Shown: positions 46,901 through 57,581, counted from the first letter of the stretch. The stretch is DNA of 64,000 nt from Mesaphorura yosii (GCA_009869945.1 WIXG01000008.1:310001-374000); one strand, 5' to 3'. The notes: generated from the letters alone by a model not told the origin. Program-made: numbers and translations.

Positions 46901-47460
46901 CTGGATGAGTAAGTCCAAGTCGTTATTCATTATTGATTCCAGTACTTGTCGGGCACGATGCACGAATGAACTCACATATCATTTTTTCGCTTATCAGGCT
47001 ACTAAAGTTAGTTGACGAACGCAACGACGTTGTCGAATGGTTGGATTTCAATCGCAAGCAGGATCTAGAAGAGAATGCTCTCATTTCCAGCACAATAACT
47101 TCGTACCCGACGACAGCGTCTTTACAAAGGCATAAACATAATTCAGAGAAGGCACCTGTAGAATTGGTTAAAGAAGACGGGAAGTCCAAGCCTGCAAAGG
47201 TGAAGAAAGATAAACACAAATCGAAAGACAAAGATAAAAAGAACACCAACAATAAAGCTGTGGCTGGAGAAAAGACTGAAAAGGAAAAGGAAAAGCAATC
47301 GAAAATTAAGACATTGCTGTTTGGGAAGAAGAAGCATAAAAGCATTAGTCTTAAAAATGGTCTTGAGACTGAACTGACAGCTGAGGAAGCTCCTGCAGTG
47401 AATGGATCAGAGAATCACAGCGCCGATGCTTATATTGCAAATACAGAATTACAGAAATAA
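40981..47460 (+). CDS. MICALL1: MICAL-like protein (CH-LIM-bMERB), endosomal recycling adaptor
   Basis: Five exons: 40981-41141, 41211-41448, 43916-46681, 46805-46908, 46998-47460; 1243 aa. MICAL-like proteins link Rab8/Rab10/Rab35 and EHD proteins on recycling endosome tubules and lack the MICAL monooxygenase, as here. Residues 1-115 are a calponin-homology domain ([28 protein letters not shown]). A LIM domain starts at C173 (CSVC, then [10 protein letters not shown]). The long middle is disordered, acidic then Ser/Pro-rich, with three NPF motifs in acidic context at about residues 678, 708 and 794, the classic ligand of EHD EH domains. The C-terminal bMERB (Rab-binding) helices run from [14 protein letters not shown] through [16 protein letters not shown] Lys-rich tail of about 100 residues is extra. 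The gene symbol is by domain order; MICALL1 and MICALL2 are one gene in most invertebrates. Confidence 0.93.
41449..43915 (+). other. Long second intron of the MICAL-like gene
   Basis: 2.47 kb, the longest intron in the window, separating the CH exons from the LIM exon. I see no nested gene. An internal promoter giving a LIM-bMERB-only product is possible, since an ATG in the same frame lies upstream of the exon 3 acceptor (43878), but this is inference. Confidence 0.4.
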
Positions 47461-48574
47461 AATTCGGAGTAGTTTAGAGTTCACTGGAAGTCATGAATCC
47501 CTGCCTCCCGTAATGTCAAAGAAGCCTTGAAATTGAAGTGTCATAATTCTGGAACATTTTCTTAATGAGTGCCGAATAGTACGACGTGTCTTAACATTCC
47601 TGAACTGTAATTATCAACCTGACAGTTTAGAATGTAGAGTAATTAGATTTTGACTGATTAATTGCGTAGTCTCTTTAATCGCTGTCTTACTGCCGTCTTG
47701 AAGAAACTATGAAACCAATACAATCAAGCACATCTTTTTGATATGTGACTTGTAACTAGCCAATTAGATTTTTAGATTTAGATTTAGTAGAATTTTAGAT
47801 AATTTACTATTTTAGTTCATGTGATTGAGCGAGCTTTCATTTTAATTTTCCTATGATAAGATAATACTATGCTTTAATTGGAATCATGTGCAATTAAGCA
47901 AAAGCTTGCTTCAATGATCGCTACCAAACTTCTTCCGTTTACCTGTAATCTCAATATAATATGCCATGTAAGTGCATTCATCACAGATTTGTCAAACTGT
48001 CTTTAGTTTAGTTGCTTACGGTTATAAACCTGAATTCTAATCGTACGAAATAAAAGTCTTACAGCAAAGTTCATACATATTCAGCTTGTACTTTCGAATG
48101 CTGAAATGGACGTCAGAATTGTCAGTCTGTATAACGTTTTCGACTTGCTCGCTTGCATGAAATTAAGTGGTGGGCAATCTGAAGCCTCTGAACTTCCGAG
48201 TGCTTGCAATTAAAGAGCAAAAATTGCAAAGAAATTAAAAACAGTCCGAACCTATCACGGCAAACGCCGAACCGAATCAACTCAAACAAAGGCTGTTCAT
48301 GAAAGAGTAAATACAAGGAAGGCGAGGCAAAAAAGCGTGGCAAATTAATGCTAAGCTCCCACCGGTCAAATGTAAATATTTATATTGACAGCGTTGTGAA
48401 GTTGTGTTTGCGAACTTCTATCTTTTTGTTTTTAGCGTTCTCTTCTGATTCTTAAAGAGTTCTTTACACTCTTGAACGCCAATATTTCTCATAGCATTTC
48501 AACGTCATAGTCAAAGTTATAGGTCGAGACTTACTTGAGACAATAAGTACGAGTAAAGTGTAAATAAGCATACA
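47461..48574. other. MICAL-like 3' UTR and upstream region of the leucine-rich gene
   Basis: 1.1 kb, AT-rich, with AATAAA-type signals near 48050 (GAAATAAAAG). No supported gene. Confidence 0.45.
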
Positions 48575-50614
48575 ATGGAGCCAGAAGCCAAGCACAGGAA
48601 GCTGGATCCGCAGCAAATCGACATCCACAACTCCTTCATCGAGACGGAAGCGGCGCTGCGCCCGGATGTGTGTTATCTCATCACACAACTTCACCTGGAA
48701 CACGTTCAGATTGAGAGCGCACTACTTGTCTCCTGCCTTCGTCGTATGCAAGTTGTTGAAAACATTGATCTGATTGACATCGTGTTATTTGGTGGCATTT
48801 TCCTGGAAGAACACGAGAAACTTGACCTGCCACGGTTGGCACGACTCCGAGTGCACTTGAATCAGCTGCACGACGGCAGTGACAACGACGATGGCCCAGA
48901 GATTCTACCCGGCAAAGTGAGGTCACTCCTTTTCGTAAAGCCGGAAGTGGAACCACAGTCAGACTCACACTTACACCCTCTTGATATTGAACTCAAAGTC
49001 TTGCATAAAGATGGATTCTGGCAGGAATTCTTTACAATAAGCGAGCAGGGAACTGCCGTCTACTCTGCCCTTGACTGGAATGATAATATCGCACGATTTG
49101 TGCACCTTCCAAATCTCAAAGATTTGTCCCTTCACGATTGCGCTATCTGCAATGATTTAGTGCCTCTTCAAACCTTAACTTCACTAACCTTATCAGCCAT
49201 TCAAGCATATTCGACACAGTTTGAGCAACTCCTAGCCACGACCACGACCAGTGTAAGTTTGGAGAGCCTGACACTGAGGCAACAAGGATCACTCAATCTG
49301 GACAACTTACTGAACAAGGCGACCGGAATTTCCAACCTGAAGCGTCTGACGATAATTTCTACAGAGATCGAAGACACGTCCCAGCCACACTTAGCACAGT
49401 CCAGCACTCAACGGGCTAAGCTATTTCCACGTCTGAGCTCGTTGGCACTTTTGGATTGCAATCTCAGTCAAGACTTCACAAACGTATACAAAAAGTACTT
49501 CAAGGACGTGGCGATTGTTCGCATTCAAGAATTCCCAATCTCCTGCGAATTAATTCATTTCATCATGCAAGAATGCCCGCAAACCCGGTCCCTAGAACTA
49601 TACAAGTTTAACCTTGACTCCAGCTGGGAAGCGGAGAGTGGGCCTCAAAATCAGTATTATCAGTTTGTCAAGCATTTTTTGAGTAGCAAAGGAATTGCTA
49701 CGTCTGAAAGCGGCCGGTCGAGGCTAAGCCTAATGCTGGAGAAAGGGCCTGATGGCAACTGGAAATGCGGTTCGGTGAAGGCCATCGAAAGAGAATCCGA
49801 ACTTGGAGATGACTTCGAATCTCGTCATCGAGAAGCAACTGCCATCCGACTCTCTGACGTTGGTATCCTCACGGCCGAAGACGCTGAAACTTTGAACTTG
49901 GAATTACAAGACCGGAATTTGAAAGAGTTGCGAGTCGTGGAACTTCGTAGCCTCGCACTTGATTGGGCAAAACTGCTATTCCTCTTTCATTGCACGAACA
50001 TCGTCGTGTTGAAGCTGGAAAACATGAAAGTCAATGACCTCAATCTGACGACCGTTTCGCCCGACGTCAATCCAAGACCAGTATTTCCGAAGTTACAAAA
50101 GTATGTGCTAGATTTGGCAATGCCGAAGAATAAAGATATGATTGAGGAAATGAGCCAAAAGCTGGATATCTCAGATTTCATCTGGTTCACGACGCCCAAA
50201 TTGAATGAACTTTCTCATTCGCTGTCGTGGGACAAACTCGAGATTCTGATTGACGTCAACCGGCGAACAGTATTCGAAATGAATTGGAGAACCGGACTGC
50301 TGAATTTTGGGTTCGACAGGCACGGGAGTGAAATTCTCGCGGATCCGCAGTTCGTGACGTCCTTCACGATTAGGCAATTGCACTTGCGTGATTTGTCTCA
50401 CGCAATTCCGGCTCCAATTCAGTCCAAATTAGAATCTTTGTGCATCGAATCATGCGATCTAGACTACGCGACGCTGGCCGTATCCATCGCTCATTGCGAG
50501 CAGCTGAAGGCACTCGATCTTCGTGACGTGACCTTTGTTGGAATTCCTGAGGGCATGGAGAACAGCGTGCTGAAAAGCTTAGAGAAGGTGACATTCAGAA
50601 AGCGTGGAACTTGA
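48575..50614 (+). CDS. Intronless leucine-rich protein of unknown function
   Basis: One exon of 679 codons from an ATG at 48575. The sequence is rich in Leu with irregular leucine-rich-repeat-like units, for example LPNLKDLSLHDCAIC, LTSLTLSAI, LESLTLRQQGSL, LKRLTIIS and, near the end, LESLCIESCDLDY and LKALDLRDV. The repeat spacing (about 24-30 residues, with a Cys/Asn position) is like the cysteine-containing LRRs of F-box proteins, but no F-box is seen at the N-terminus, which is charged and helical instead. No signal peptide or membrane helix. Lack of introns in a genome where most genes are split suggests retrocopy origin. AATAAA near 50723. Could be a substrate adaptor; function unknown. 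Confidence 0.8.
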   Translation: MEPEAKHRKLDPQQIDIHNSFIETEAALRPDVCYLITQLHLEHVQIESALLVSCLRRMQVVENIDLIDIVLFGGIFLEEHEKLDLPRLARLRVHLNQLHDGSDNDDGPEILPGKVRSLLFVKPEVEPQSDSHLHPLDIELKVLHKDGFWQEFFTISEQGTAVYSALDWNDNIARFVHLPNLKDLSLHDCAICNDLVPLQTLTSLTLSAIQAYSTQFEQLLATTTTSVSLESLTLRQQGSLNLDNLLNKATGISNLKRLTIISTEIEDTSQPHLAQSSTQRAKLFPRLSSLALLDCNLSQDFTNVYKKYFKDVAIVRIQEFPISCELIHFIMQECPQTRSLELYKFNLDSSWEAESGPQNQYYQFVKHFLSSKGIATSESGRSRLSLMLEKGPDGNWKCGSVKAIERESELGDDFESRHREATAIRLSDVGILTAEDAETLNLELQDRNLKELRVVELRSLALDWAKLLFLFHCTNIVVLKLENMKVNDLNLTTVSPDVNPRPVFPKLQKYVLDLAMPKNKDMIEEMSQKLDISDFIWFTTPKLNELSHSLSWDKLEILIDVNRRTVFEMNWRTGLLNFGFDRHGSEILADPQFVTSFTIRQLHLRDLSHAIPAPIQSKLESLCIESCDLDYATLAVSIAHCEQLKALDLRDVTFVGIPEGMENSVLKSLEKVTFRKRGT

Positions 50615-51018
50615 TTTGATAATACTCATCCTCACCCTTACGTGCTGCTATTTCGTAATTGGGTTTCCTGTCACATTTTATTGCAAGCGTTTGTTTGCAA
50701 AGTATTGACTGGTGAGATACACGAAATAAATCAACTCTTTTAATACTCTTTAAACTTTATAAACGATGGCTAATAAATTTTCCACTGGGAATGTGACTTC
50801 GAATTATGGCTAATTGTAGATTTAACAAAGCGACGTTTTTAGGTAAGTTCAAAACTTGACTCACGCAAGCAAGAAATTGACATTTTAAAAAAAGCTCATC
50901 GACGTTGCATTTCCAGTGCACTTGTCGAGCTCTAGCTGTCAAACTGTGTTCGTACTACAACTTTGGGATAACTTTTGCAAATACATTTAAAGCATAAAAT
51001 CCACTGTTTGTCAAGAAA
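50615..51018. other. Leucine-rich gene 3' flank
   Basis: 404 nt; AATAAA near 50723; otherwise nothing recognised before the small secreted gene. Confidence 0.45.
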
Positions 51019-51301
51019 ATGGCGTACACTCAACACTTATCACTCAACTTCTTGGTTGCAGTCTGCATTATCGGATTCTTGTGCGTCGGACTGGCAACTG
51101 CTTCAATGGGGAAGTTTCAAGTGAAGTACGGCGAACGCTTTAATTTAACCCTTGAACTTTGCTCGGATTTTCTTTGATCCTGTTCTTTGTTTCAGGCTTG
51201 AGCATTCTGGATCCGACGGTGGCCGCATAAATACAGTCATTTCGATTGATCCAATCTGTGCTGAAATTGCGTTCCCAAAGTTTAAGCTTGGCTCGTGCTA
51301 A
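51019..51301 (+). CDS. Small secreted protein, unknown
   Basis: Two exons: 51019-51125 and 51196-51301; 70 aa. Residues about 8-30 are a strong signal peptide (LVAVCIIGFLCVGLATA). The mature part is about 40 residues with two cysteines (DPICAEI and the C-terminal GSC), which may form one disulfide. The donor at 51126 was chosen because it gives an open frame through exon 2; the GTGAAG six bases earlier would lead to an immediate stop. It sits directly upstream of the membrane-protein array and shares its strand, but lacks a membrane segment and the Tyr/Gly tail, so membership of that family is not shown. Confidence 0.58.
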
Positions 51302-51874
51302 GCACAAATATGAAACTTCTTATAGCTGGCGAAGCTCTTTGACTTCAATTTGACTCGTGAATAAACTCCTCATCCATTTTCCTCATGCATAATGCACGCA
51401 TCCCATGCTGTAGCAATTTGTGACTTACTCACACGCGACCGAAGATTTGTAAATTGCGAATTGCAACCGACGCAAGTTCAAGTTTCTACTTCCAATGCAT
51501 CCTCAAATTAGTTCACACGTACCTACAAGCTATTGCATGTAAAACTCAGGATTTTATTAAATTATCAATTAAATTGTAAAATTATTCAAATCATGGTTCA
51601 TCGTTTTGCGTGAGTAGATGACATGAAGCGACGCTGCCTTAATTTTCGGGCCTTTAAGAGTCTCAAGTAAATGAAATCGTGTTAATTACCGCAGGTCACA
51701 CGAATAAGGAATAATTTAGACACACATCCGAATCAATCTATCTTTTTCCAATAAATAGCTGTGTCATGCTTTGGCACAGTTTTAGTTGCTTCTGTAATTC
51801 GCTGTCGGTCCGCAGTCTTTGCAGATTCAGGAGACCCCAATGACCCAAATTCATATCCGGTCGAGGTCTAGAAA
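51302..51874. other. Upstream region of the membrane-protein array
   Basis: 573 nt, AT-rich. A CCAATAAATAG element near 51749 may be the TATA-like box of the first array gene. No coding sequence seen. Confidence 0.4.
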
Positions 51875-52742
51875 ATGAAATTTCGATGTGGTCGCAACTT
51901 TTTACTGTGCACAATTACAGTGATTTCATTGGGCCTCATCTCGAGGTTTTGTTGTACTCAAGCTGTAACCATTGCAAGTGAAACTGGCATCACCGCACGT
52001 ACCACAAATTCCAGTGGAGATCCGAAGCCTTCTAGAAATATCGAATTTGCTCGGAGCAGTGATTTTAGTACACAGGAAACAAAGTCTAATATCGCCGTGC
52101 TCAAGAAAAGCCGTCATCGTCCCAAGTCAAGAACTGTAAGGCAGCCTGCAACTGAAAGCTCAGCCCCAATTCTTCCAAAATTCGACTCTCCATCAGTTCT
52201 TTCTGCTGAAGTTGGGACAGGTCGCGCGTGTGGCATTGCTCCCGTAAGCACTACGACCATTTCAACCATCTTAAATCAAGATCTCGTGTCTGGAGAAATT
52301 GGAGCGCTAATTGGCGGTGCAGGTGTGGCGAAGGCGATAGCGATTGCAATCGCAGTGGCCATTGCTGTGCATTGGTGGTGGATTGTTAAAATTGCCATTG
52401 GAATCGCTATTTGGTGGTGGTGGTATGGCGAAGGGTAAGCTTCTTCCAGATTAAGTAAGGAACATGTCTGCGCTACTTGGCCATGAACAAAATTTTATTG
52501 TTGTCAGTGGTAAGAAGGACGACGAAGGATACTTGCATGGATGGACCACGCCAGTCCCGGTCTACGGTCCTCCCAAGCCACAGTATGGAGCTCCGGTCAG
52601 CGGATATGGCCGACAACTGTATGAGTCACTCGATTTCAGTCACCTATCTGAGAAAGTACTGAAGGCATTGGATTTCTTCGAGAAACACAACTTGAGCGAA
52701 ACCAGCACCACGCATCCGGAATCTAGAAGCTATCTTCGTTAA
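51875..52742 (+). CDS. Array gene A: type I membrane protein with Trp cluster and YGPP tail
   Basis: Exons 51875-52434 and 52508-52742, phase-2 intron; 264 aa. Signal peptide in the first about 30 residues. The ectodomain is Thr/Ser-rich with a basic stretch (KKSRHRPKSR) followed by PILPKFDSPSV, and one Cys in GRACG. The membrane segment (about 150-183) reads AIAIAIAVAIAV, then HWWWIVKIAIGIAIWWWWYGE, with a Lys in the middle. The tail has VYGPPKPQYGAPVSGYGRQ and an amphipathic end, LSEKVLKALDFFEKH. B and C share this tail nearly word for word. The single ectodomain Cys suggests a disulfide dimer. Topology (tail in cytosol) is inferred from the signal peptide. AATAAA near 53038. Confidence 0.85.
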
Positions 52743-53121
52743 TCTCTCATGCTTAAATTCCGTTTAAGTGCAATCTGAACTTGCATGGTGTCGTCGCTGC
52801 TGAACCTGTTGATCTTCTTTCGAATGGAAGAAGTTCGCCTTTTCTCTTGAGTTTTTTCACTGGTAATCTACTAATTATTCAAATTATGTATAGCAGTGCA
52901 ACTTCATCTAATTTCACTCACAACTGTTTCCTTTGTACCTGAAGAGCCATGTTAATTTTAATTGCTGCCCATTGACAAAAGAAAATGACGCGTGTGACTA
53001 TCGACTGTGTTCTTAATGCAAACGACTCGGAACATTTTAATAAATGGAAGTAGAGTAACTTCACAAACACTTTTCAGTTCAGATTCAGTTCAGTGATTTT
53101 TAAGAAGAGCAAGCGTGATGC
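52743..53121. other. Spacer between array genes A and B
   Basis: 379 nt with the gene A poly(A) signal near 53038. Nothing else recognised. Confidence 0.4.
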
Positions 53122-53751
53122 ATGAAAGCTGATTCAAAAATGGAATCAACCTCCAAAGGCAAAGAATCGTGGGTTTTACTGATCCTTGTACTGATAATAT
53201 CTGCCGCGGATGGAGGAACCACCGTTTTGACAGGCAATGGCGCTGTCACGGATCGCGGCTGCAGCACGGGATCAACCTCCACAGTCACAACCTCCATTTT
53301 GCCCAGTAACCTGTTCAGTAGCGACATCGAATCCTGGATTGGCGAAGGCGCAGTCGCCATTGCAATCATAATTGGACTGATTTGGATAAAGATAATCATT
53401 ATCGCACTTATTGCCTGGTGGTGGTATGGAAGGTGAGTGAAATTTACCACTTTTTGTCATTAATATGGCAGTTTATCACAACGGCTATTTTCCCGAGCCT
53501 ACAGCAGCGAAAAAAACATAGGAGGGAAGGATGAAGGCTACGGCCATGGCTGGGGCTCGCCGAAACCCATGTACGGGCCACCCAAACCTCAGTACGGGGC
53601 TCCTATGAGTGGATATGGTCGGCAACTGTACGGATCCTTCGATTTTAATCGGCTTTCTGAACAAGTGCTGAAGGCTCTGGAGTTCATCGAGAAGTTTCAG
53701 TCAAATGAAGTCGACACTGGCAGCAGGGAAATGAAGGAGAGCAAAACGTAG
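53122..53751 (+). CDS. Array gene B: type I membrane protein with Trp cluster and YGPP tail
   Basis: Exons 53122-53432 and 53505-53751, phase-2 intron; 185 aa, the shortest of the A-C subgroup because its ectodomain is only about 50 residues. Signal peptide around residues 16-31 (WVLLILVLIISAADG). One ectodomain Cys in DRGCS. Membrane segment AVAIAIIIGLIWIKIIIIAL then IAWWWYG, with the same buried Lys as in A and C. Tail: MYGPPKPQYGAPMSGYGRQ followed by LSEQVLKALEFIEKF. The acceptor at 53504 was chosen over one three bases later; either keeps the frame. AATAAAA near 53882. Confidence 0.82.
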
Positions 53752-54551
53752 TTTTACACTTTAAACGATGTGAGTGGGTTGAAAATTGCAAAGTAAAAAT
53801 CTCGCGCGACAACATGTACAACTTTTATGATATGAAGTTTCATTAATGGATCACGTTAGTTTTTGATCAGGGATGTCGGAAGTAAATAAAAGGACTTTCT
53901 TTCGCCTAAGATTCATATTATTTTGCTATCTTGCTTAAGTTGAATGTCCGCATTAGACTACACCTAGTTGAGATGCTTGTTGTATTCTGGTTGTAATTTC
54001 GGTATAACACAAACTCCGTATTCTATACTTTTTTAATAAAGCACGGCGGCGCATTCTCAGAAATTCGTTAGCTCATGCCACACGGTTTGTCAAGGATTAG
54101 AAAGTATCCGTACTGGTTCTACGTCTAATCAATGCGGAAAAGTGAAAATGAAAATTTCCAATACACATGAAACCCAAGCAATTACTCTAATTCAAGCGTG
54201 TCTTCATGTCTCCTAAAGTGGCAAACCTTCTCACCACCACGCTGCCACGCAATTGTTACCTTGTACTTGAGAATCGTGTACTTGTCCTCTGCACATCTGC
54301 ATGCAAATGACTCAACTAAACGTCAAGAATAACGCGTACATTTTTGGAAATGGGAAGAAGATTCGTACAGGCACTTTCTAAATGCAAAGTGAAGATGAAA
54401 AAGTAAGCATCTGACTCCGATAAATAGATGAGCCGAGCCTGAGCAATTGCCACTTGGTCCTGTCAGTCGTCATAAGATAAGCGCTTGCTGCGGTTTTGGT
54501 TTAGAAATATTTCACTGACATGCTCTAGCTGTGAACCTTGTCACCATTTCA
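53752..54551. other. Spacer between array genes B and C
   Basis: 800 nt, the widest gap in the array. Poly(A) signal of gene B near 53882. A GATAAATAG at about 54419 and a TCAGT initiator at 54463-54467 are candidates for the gene C promoter. No decayed copy was recognised. Confidence 0.45.
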
Positions 54552-55514
54552 ATGGAGCCCAAATACCTCGAAGGGTCCATCGTCGTGCTCAGGGTCTCGA
54601 CTTTCACTGGCTGGGTAGCACTCCTTCTTGTCTTAAGCGCCTTTTCCGTGGAAGGAGCCAGCATCTCCAACTCTAGTAAATTCAATTCAACAGCCACCAA
54701 CATCAGCTCAATAGCATCATTATCACCAGCGGCACTTCTGCGAAACTTTGATTCTGCTTACGGTGACAGGTCCAAATACGCCCGTGACAATGACTTCAGT
54801 GATCAAGATCAAATCGATCAACAGCAGCAGCCAAATCAAAAGGCAAAGCGGAAACGACGTCGGCGACCTCTCACCCTCAGTGCCGCAACAGAAAGCTCAT
54901 TCTCATCGATAATTCCAGTCTCAGTACTGCCGAAGTTTGATACTTCAAGTAGCTTTGTCGCTGATAACGGAGCTGGACGAGGTTGTGGCGCTTCTACGAC
55001 CGCTGCAACCACCACCACGGTCAGACCAAACGTGAATATCCTCGGCGAAGAAGCACTGATCGGAGGAGGCCTTGTAGCTAAAGCGATTGCTATCGCAATC
55101 GGAATAATTGTGATCAAGATAATAATCGCCGCGATTATCGCATGGTGGTGGTACGGAGGGTAAGAAGTCAACATGATCTTAAATCTTAAGCCAGCAAAAT
55201 GGAAAGTAATTCGAATTTTGCGCGTTCTCTCGTGGTTCAGTGACAAGAAGGGCGGTGGTGACGAAGGGTACGGGTGGAGCTCCCCAGCACCTGTGTATGG
55301 ACCACCCAATCCGGTGTACGGAGCGCCTCAGCCGACGTATGGAGCTCCTGTCAGTGGATACGGACGACAACTTTACGAATCGCTCGACTTCACCAGACTA
55401 TCGGAAAATGTGCTCCGGGCGCTAGATTTCTTCGAGAAGTACTACTACTCAAATGACGCTGGAACTGATAATGGAGGAGCCAGGACCAAGGCCTTGGAGA
55501 AAAAGATTTCCTAA
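54552..55514 (+). CDS. Array gene C: type I membrane protein with Trp cluster and YGPP tail
   Basis: Exons 54552-55159 and 55241-55514, phase-2 intron; 293 aa, the longest member. The frame is open a little upstream but the first ATG is 54552. Signal peptide ends near SVEGAS. The ectodomain is Ser/Asn-rich, then a very basic stretch KAKRKRRRRP that looks like a proprotein convertase site, then SVLPKFDTSSSF (matching A) and one Cys in GRGCG. Membrane segment VAKAIAIAIGIIVIKIIIAA then IIAWWWYGG. Tail: three YG[PA]P units, SGYGRQLYESLDF, and LSENVLRALDFFEKY. If the basic site is cut, the released part would be about 90 residues, leaving a short membrane stub with the Cys. AATAAAA near 55590. Confidence 0.86.
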
Positions 55515-56121
55515 CTGTACTTACTAATTTATTACAATTTTGCATATGATAGTCCCCACGAGGCACCTGAGCTTTTGAACCGCATGAAGTCAATAAAAAG
55601 AAGTATTGTTATTGGCTTCAAGCATTCATTTGAATCAGAGGCTGATGGAATCGAGACCAGAATGGAGCAATTTGAGTCAATAGGCTACGCTAAATGAGTA
55701 CTCTTCTAGCATATTATGTCAAGAATTTAAGCAAAGTTGGCACAGGCACAAAGAAAGTGTTGACACGGCACAATGACTGTGGATAGTGTGGAAACGTGAC
55801 GAACGAGAACAAGCCCATTCACTCATTAAATCTGCATTGTTAATTTGACAGCCTGCACAAGGCTTTACGGGCAATTAAAATCGCGCACTTTGGCAGTGAC
55901 TCATTCAGAGTTCGTGTCCTCATTGCAAATGTCGAGGAAATTTCCAAGGGGAATTTGTATGTCACACGCCACACGCCTTCACGTTTACAACTCGACAGAG
56001 TCAAAGTCAAAGTCTTTATAACGAAAGTCTGCGGTCTCAACTGCTAACGTGAATCGTCAACCTGTCTATTTAGCTGGTGGCCAAGAAATTTCCACCTTCG
56101 ATCTGCATCGAGATCAGCGTA
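55515..56121. other. Spacer between array genes C and D
   Basis: 607 nt. Gene C poly(A) signal near 55590 and a TATA-like box at 56017-56022 for gene D. No gene seen. Confidence 0.45.
56017..56022 (+). promoter_or_regulatory. TATA box of array gene D
   Basis: TATAAC 105 nt before the ATG, followed about 20-25 nt later by a GTCTCAACT start-like element. Motif and position only. Confidence 0.5.
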
Positions 56122-56759
56122 ATGGCCGTGCACATAGTTCTTGCTTTCGTGTTTATATACGCGACCTGTTCAAAGGCAGCACAACTCTCCGACCTTGTTG
56201 CAAATAAAACCAGGATAGATTTGGACATTACTTCAATAAATTCATTCGACCCGGCTACCTTCGTCATGGATCTTGCCATGAAAGTGCACAATTACATGTC
56301 ACAAGGATCGGGGCGAGCTCGTGACATTCAGACACAAGACACCGTAAGCCGAGTTGACTTAATCTCGCTCCTTACAAAGATTACAAGATTTTGATTCTGA
56401 ATCACGTACTATTTTTCTTGAAGACTGGCGTGATTACAGCGGTAATGGACAAAATTCATAAACTTTGGGGTGGAGACTTGTCCACGTTCGGATTTGCCAT
56501 CAGCTTCCCAATCGCTGTTGCCACTGCCATATTCTGGGGCATCGTCTTCATCATCGTTTACCACATCTTCTTCGCGAAGAAGGCTGGTGAATTTGGAAAG
56601 TTCAATTTCTTCAAGGATGAAAAGTACGGCGGCGGTGGCAATGGCTGGTCTGAGTACGGCGATGATTTCAAGAGGAAAACCACATTTCCGATTCCAACGT
56701 CAACATTGAACCAACTCTCGGCACTCGTTAACAAAGCAATCAAATCATTTAAGGGCTAA
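56122..56759 (+). CDS. Array gene D: type I membrane protein, Gly/Tyr tail
   Basis: Exons 56122-56343 and 56424-56759; 185 aa. The intron is phase 0 and precedes the membrane helix; the phase-2 intron after the helix is missing in this copy. Signal peptide MAVHIVLAFVFIYATCSKA. The ectodomain (about 70 residues) is plain, with one Cys at the signal boundary. The membrane segment is FGFAISFPIAVATAIFWGIV then FIIVYHIFFAKK. The tail has the repeated lineage mark of Gly and Tyr (KYGGGGNGWSEYGDDF) and ends in an amphipathic helix STLNQLSALVNKAIKSFKG. No buried Lys in the helix. The frame is open upstream of the ATG without another ATG. Confidence 0.8.
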
Positions 56760-56968
56760 CTCGTCATGGGTCGCTGTCGTTTCAGTATTGCCAATTTGTA
56801 ATTCTAATTTATTAAATGCATGCAATCATAAAGGGCAAAACAAGCTTCATTTTCTTTAACCTACTGAACTAGAAAAATTGAACAAACGGCTCAAACGCGA
56901 AAGTAGCCTTTAATAGGAATTTTGGCGTTGAATTGAGCGGCCAGGCCGATTCGTCCCCAGGATTCGCC

Positions 56969-57581
56969 ATGAACGTATTCTTATTGACTGTCATCATATT
57001 TACAACTGGCTCGAGTGCAGTTCACTCAACGTCTATGGTAAGATCAAATTCCGTCGATTTTGATTTCAAAATCCTTCGCAAAACTTAATTGATGACAGTC
57101 AACACCAAGCTTTGAAGGTCTTCTTCATTTGAGTATCATTTTAGAGCCGTGCCATTGGCAATGAAGTCACCGCAGCAGGAACCGGAACATCATCAACCTC
57201 GAACTTAAACAGCTTAATCGGCCTCTCCAACAAGAACGCCAACAACCCAAACGCTGTCGCTGTCTGGCCTTGGCTCACGGTGGGTGTCATTGTTATCAAA
57301 GTCTGCATTATTGCCAAATGGGTGGCAATATTTGCGTGGGGCTGGATCATGACTGGGCTCGGAATCGGGACGAAGGAGTTCCATGATAAATAGTAAGGAA
57401 TGGTCCAAATCGTTGTCCATCAAGTTACTGCATTGACTAACGCTATAACATTACATGCCGCGCGTTTAACAGTTTTCAGCTTACAACGACGACGACCGAA
57501 ATGCCCACGACTTTAAACTTCGGCAGTTATGGAGTTGCGCCTGCATCGTCCGATTACGGATACGGAATGATGGGGAGGTAG
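56969..57581 (+). CDS. Array gene E: short type I membrane protein
   Basis: Exons 56969-57037, 57145-57392, 57473-57581; 141 aa. Exon 1 is a signal peptide (MNVFLLTVIIFTTGSSA). After the phase-0 intron, exon 2 has a 45-residue Asn/Ser/Thr-rich ectodomain, then the membrane segment VAVWPWLTVGVIVIKVCIIA then KWVAIFAWGW. It has a central Lys like A-C. A phase-2 intron follows and exon 3 gives a short tail with Gly/Tyr (NFGSYGVAPASSDYGYG). The exon 3 acceptor at 57472 is supported by frame; the AG eight bases later leads to a stop. The C-terminal helix of the other members is missing, so the tail looks truncated. AATAAA near 57737. Confidence 0.76.

Noticed and set aside
48575-48800. F-box at the start of the leucine-rich protein
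   Set aside because: No L-P-x-E-I-L-x-x-I type pattern; the N-terminus is charged and helical.
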